Translations under genes and position numbers: made by a program | In this document: positions 60,401 to 64,000 of the stretch, piece by piece | Layout of the letters: each line of letters opens with the position of its first letter | Position numbering within the stretch: the stretch's first letter is position 1 | Notes under the pieces: generated by a model | Told to the model about the DNA's origin: nothing | The model's database searches: none | The model's input: the letters and a program-made list of their open reading frames with translations, nothing else | Origin: Sipunculus nudus | Lineage: Eukaryota > Annelida > Sipuncula > Golfingiida > Sipunculidae | Length of the DNA stretch: 64,000 bases | Direction: 5' to 3' | Assembly: GCA_026874595.1 (NCBI GenBank) | Contig: CM049317.1 | Location: 64,562,118 to 64,626,117 of the forward strand

Positions 60401-62421
60401 CTATTGTCCTGTCTATCTATACATATAGACTATACATTCCATTCAACAAACCTGACATTCTTTTAAAAAATTCATTCTTCTGCACAAACGAAACAAGTTT
60501 CATATTACATCATCTGTGAAAAATGTGATGTTTCTTAATAATCCACTTGAATAAAAAGTATAACAACAACTACTGCGGGTAAATTTGTGTATTCATTTCG
60601 TTTGTCTGTGCAAGTTAGTCCTACTTGTTGGTAATAGACAGCACATGGGATGGGTATTGAAGGAATGCCCCCTCGATCAGGGTTGGCACCCCCGGGGCAC
60701 ACTTAAGGCAGTTTCCGCTTATTGATGCAATAACTCATGATTATGTCATTCAAAACAAACCTTCTACAGGTCACTGATGTTGTCAACAAGACCTATGCAG
60801 CACTGACGGGGTTTATTTGACCGACCAAAGACAATTCGTCATCCCATTAAGAGAGCCTATCATATTACATTACATATACGTCTACATCTAGAGACACATA
60901 AACAACATTCCCCCTAGCATACAGTGATCACATAAAAACAGAGGTGACAAATTGGGAACTGTGCTCCGGCCGGTTTTTCGTGTCTATTTATGTCTATCTC
61001 TTGATCACCTTAATCTCATTTGAAAATTAGATTACAAACAGAGGAATGTGTTTTGTGTTACTTTTGGTTTACGTGGAAAAGTACACGGCTGATACAATAA
61101 AGCAATAAAGGGTTGTGAGCACACATAAAAATGTAGGAACACGTTTTTTAACTATTGAAAGCTTGTAATTTAAATGTTGTATAATACAACGTAAATTGAC
61201 AACATAACTATATATATATATATATAAACATGTGCACATGTGTTTGTGCCGGGGGATTGGGTGCATGTGTACACCCAATGATGTATATATATAGGGTGCA
61301 TGATGTACACCTTATGTTAAAATGTTATTTATTTTATTCATACAACAATAAGGGACTAGAACACACGGGGGAATAGACCTCGGACGTTCTGTCGCACAAG
61401 TTCTGCACACTTTATTTCATAAGGAACCATGTAGCAAAGTTGCGTTACATTTTAAGTTTATTTATTTATATATTTTTGGAATCAGGAACCAGCCCTCCAT
61501 TTTCTTATAAAAATCCATACGTAACTTGCAACAGGTTTCTTTAAAGGAAACAGATAAACAGAATAACAGACGTAAACAGGAGAAAACTGAAACTCCATCG
61601 AGCTACATCGAAATAAGACGGTTATGTTGAAGTTGTTTTAATCTTGAAAGTGAAATTCCCGCCGCCTTATGGACATATCTTTATCTGAGTTTATATATTA
61701 CGAAACCGCAAATTGTACCCTGGCAATGCTTTTAAAGTGTGTACTACTAGTCACTGTAGTCAATGTTTATAATGTGCGTCCTACTGGCTTACTTCTTACT
61801 GCACGATCCTCTGGGATGTACGTCCTATTGGGATTCGTGTCACAGGCTTCAAACGTCATTGCCAGACAAGGGTCCTATAATTGACAGCTATGCGGAATAT
61901 GGAGGGCCAAGTACATGTATGTAAAAACATCCACGGAGACATATAATCAGCTGTTCTTTGAAGATAGTAGTGGACAGTCCTAACGAGGTATATGATCCAG
62001 GATTAATATTCACCCCCATGAACTTAAATATCAACAAGAGGACCTCGGTTATCTGTGGAAAGTTTTAAAAAGGGACCTTAAATTAACCTTTATTACACAG
62101 GGCGTGAACGCAGGTGTCAAGTTTAAGAGAGGAAGCATGGTCCTTCACTCTATGATGACATGTGACACTAAATCAAGGATGTATGGGAGACCTAGCACTG
62201 CCATCATAAGGTCCCATATATGTAAATGATATAGAGTACACTGAATGGTTACACCGCGTGGGGAACTTTGGGAACACCTTTCAAGGGAAACACGCGTTTC
62301 TAATTTCGCCTTATAATATTCGGTAAAACAATGCTTATACCCTTTAATGGATGTAGTTGACTAAATATATATTAATTATTACCTTATACAATACACTGAC
62401 TTTATCCGTGTCATTTTATAA

Positions 62422-62427
<6 letters not shown>
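57461..62427. other. Unassigned stretch
   Basis: AT-rich, with short TA runs near 59297-59319, 60131 and 61209-61226. No gene, RNA or element supported. Confidence 0.3.

Positions 62428-62474
<47 letters not shown>
62428..62474. repeat. (GA)n microsatellite
   Basis: About 23 GA units. A purine-rich region with GAGAAAG-type motifs continues to about 62880, and TG/GA dinucleotides occur at 62936-62959. Confidence 0.95.
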
Positions 62475-62476
<2 letters not shown>

Positions 62477-62959
62477 TAGTGCAGAGACGAAGTGAGAAAG
62501 AAGAGAGCTAGAACAGCATAAAATAATAATTATTAGAGAAGGAAAGCGAATGAGCGAAAGAAGGAGAAAAAGGAAAATAGAGGCGCTATATATGTAATTT
62601 CAATAGCATGATTTTGCATTAGTTTGATTATTTTAATTACTAGATAATTGCAGTCGAAGAATGATCATTGAAGGCTTCACCCTCAAACGCCCACAACTAA
62701 GCGAAAAATAAATTGGAGAAAATAACGGTAAAATTGCAATTAAAAGACACGCTAGATAGAGAATTAAGGAGCGTGAGACAGAAACGTACAGTGAAATTTG
62801 GAGAGAGAGGAAGGCGAGAGATTGAATGAGGGTGAGAAGGAAAGAGAGACAGAAAGAAGGAGGGAGAAAGAAATTTTTCAACAATAAAAAATAAACAAAA
62901 ATACATGCACCTGCTTTTTCTGTGTGTCTTTACGTGTGTGTGTGTGTGAGAGAGAGAGA

Positions 62960-64000
62960 ACTTTATCCTTGTGAAACTCAATGTGTCGACCCCACAGTTG
63001 GCCTGTATCGTAGCATGCAGGGACCTGATTCTGTGGCTTTTGGCTGACCCGGAACATTTTATAGTAACATTAAGACCAGAACGACAGGCCTCATAAAACT
63101 ACTGAACATATTCATCTACCTACACCTGCCGTACGTCATATCAGCTGACACTCACCGCCGTGGTTCCTGGCTGTAGCTTGAAGATACGCACAAGTGTACG
63201 AGGGTCTGGAGTCGGATCAGATAAAGCAAGAATTCCCAGAATGCATGGCGCCTGTCTTCACTTATATAAAGTGCGTATAAGTTAACACGATTTTTTCTTC
63301 ATGTTTTTATTATACCGGAAATTTCTATTTTTGCTGAAACTTTATGCTGTTTATGTCTTTTGTGTCAATTATCAAGTTTACTACTTGGATTTGAAGACTA
63401 TAATGTTTTGGTTTCCGTGTGTATCTGTGTCTCCCTGACTGTTAACGCTTGAATTTACATAAGTAACAGTGATTTTTTTATAACTAGTAAGCTTTTGAGT
63501 GGATCAAAGAAAGATTAGCTGTAGTCAATATTTACAGGTCAAAGGTCAAATGACGTCACTGTCGATTATGGGACATCAGAAGACGGTTGATGAAGTAAAA
63601 AAAATACCTTCAGTTATAGGTAATAACCTTGGGAGTCAAATTTAAACCGTTTGTCCTATAGCGTCCGTATTCCACATTTATTCCCTATATTATCGCTAGG
63701 TCTGCACGTGTTTGCATGCGCTCAATCTCAATAAGCCTCTTTTTTAAAAAAAAATATACCTTTGGTCTGAGTGAGGGTCACAGGCGATAGATATGCAACT
63801 ATAGTTCAATAGTTTTGACCTTGACCTCTTTTTAAAGGTTGTATACACTTCATTGGCTCATGCAAATTATCGCTCAGTTGTAAGCGTGTAATGGGAAACT
63901 TCAGTGATCATTCGGCGATTGCAATAATCTAGTAATAACAATATTCAAAGAAGGTGAAATTATACCAATGAAATTACATAACGCCTCTATTCCAGTTCCC
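62960..64000. other. Unassigned stretch at window end
   Basis: No gene supported. It contains a TTTTGACCTTGACCTCTTT motif near 63814. Confidence 0.3.

Overview
The window is eukaryotic nuclear DNA, most likely from a bivalve mollusc. Coding exons are sparse and intron-split, with GT-AG junctions. The rest is AT-rich and full of microsatellites and dispersed repeats. Two copies of a repeat opening with TTTTTAGCTCAGC and followed by pyrimidine-rich (GTCC)n tracts point to bivalves, where I know this kind of repeat to be common. That assignment is recognition from memory, not a search.

Three protein-coding loci can be supported, all on the + strand. (1) 8732-11418: the two last coding exons of an ADAR2-type adenosine deaminase acting on RNA, covering the whole deaminase domain. 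Its double-stranded-RNA-binding exons are not visible and probably lie upstream of the window. (2) 20197-21641: a long terminal exon of a protein with two dsRNA-binding domains, an RGG segment and a Tyr/Gly/Ser-rich tail, similar in layout to the C-terminal half of ILF3/NF90. (3) 42651-43661: a single-coding-exon GT31 (beta-1,3-galactosyltransferase family) type II Golgi enzyme of 336 residues. The first two both act on double-stranded RNA and lie about 9 kb apart in the same orientation. Any shared control is inference.

Layout: 1-8731 is non-coding (probably ADAR intron) and holds a 150-bp foldback element, a compound microsatellite and a 1.9-kb minisatellite of 54-bp units with a 440-bp higher-order repeat. 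8732-11418 is the ADAR deaminase and 11419-15900 its probable 3' UTR. 17.1-19.2 kb holds a TIR element, two hairpins and a poly(G) element. 20.2-22.5 kb is the dsRNA-binding protein. 23.4-27.8 kb is a nest of inserted repeats. 28-42 kb is largely unassigned, with microsatellites, a decayed 40-bp minisatellite and a tRNA-derived fragment. 42.6-44.4 kb is the glycosyltransferase. 45.9-47.0 kb is an unusual duplicated repeat saturated with CGTA/TACG. 48.2-49.4 kb is a second TTTTTAGCTCAGC element. 49.4-64 kb is mostly unassigned, with two weak candidate exon or pseudogene fragments.

No rRNA, intact tRNA, CRISPR array or autonomous transposase/reverse transcriptase ORF was recognised.
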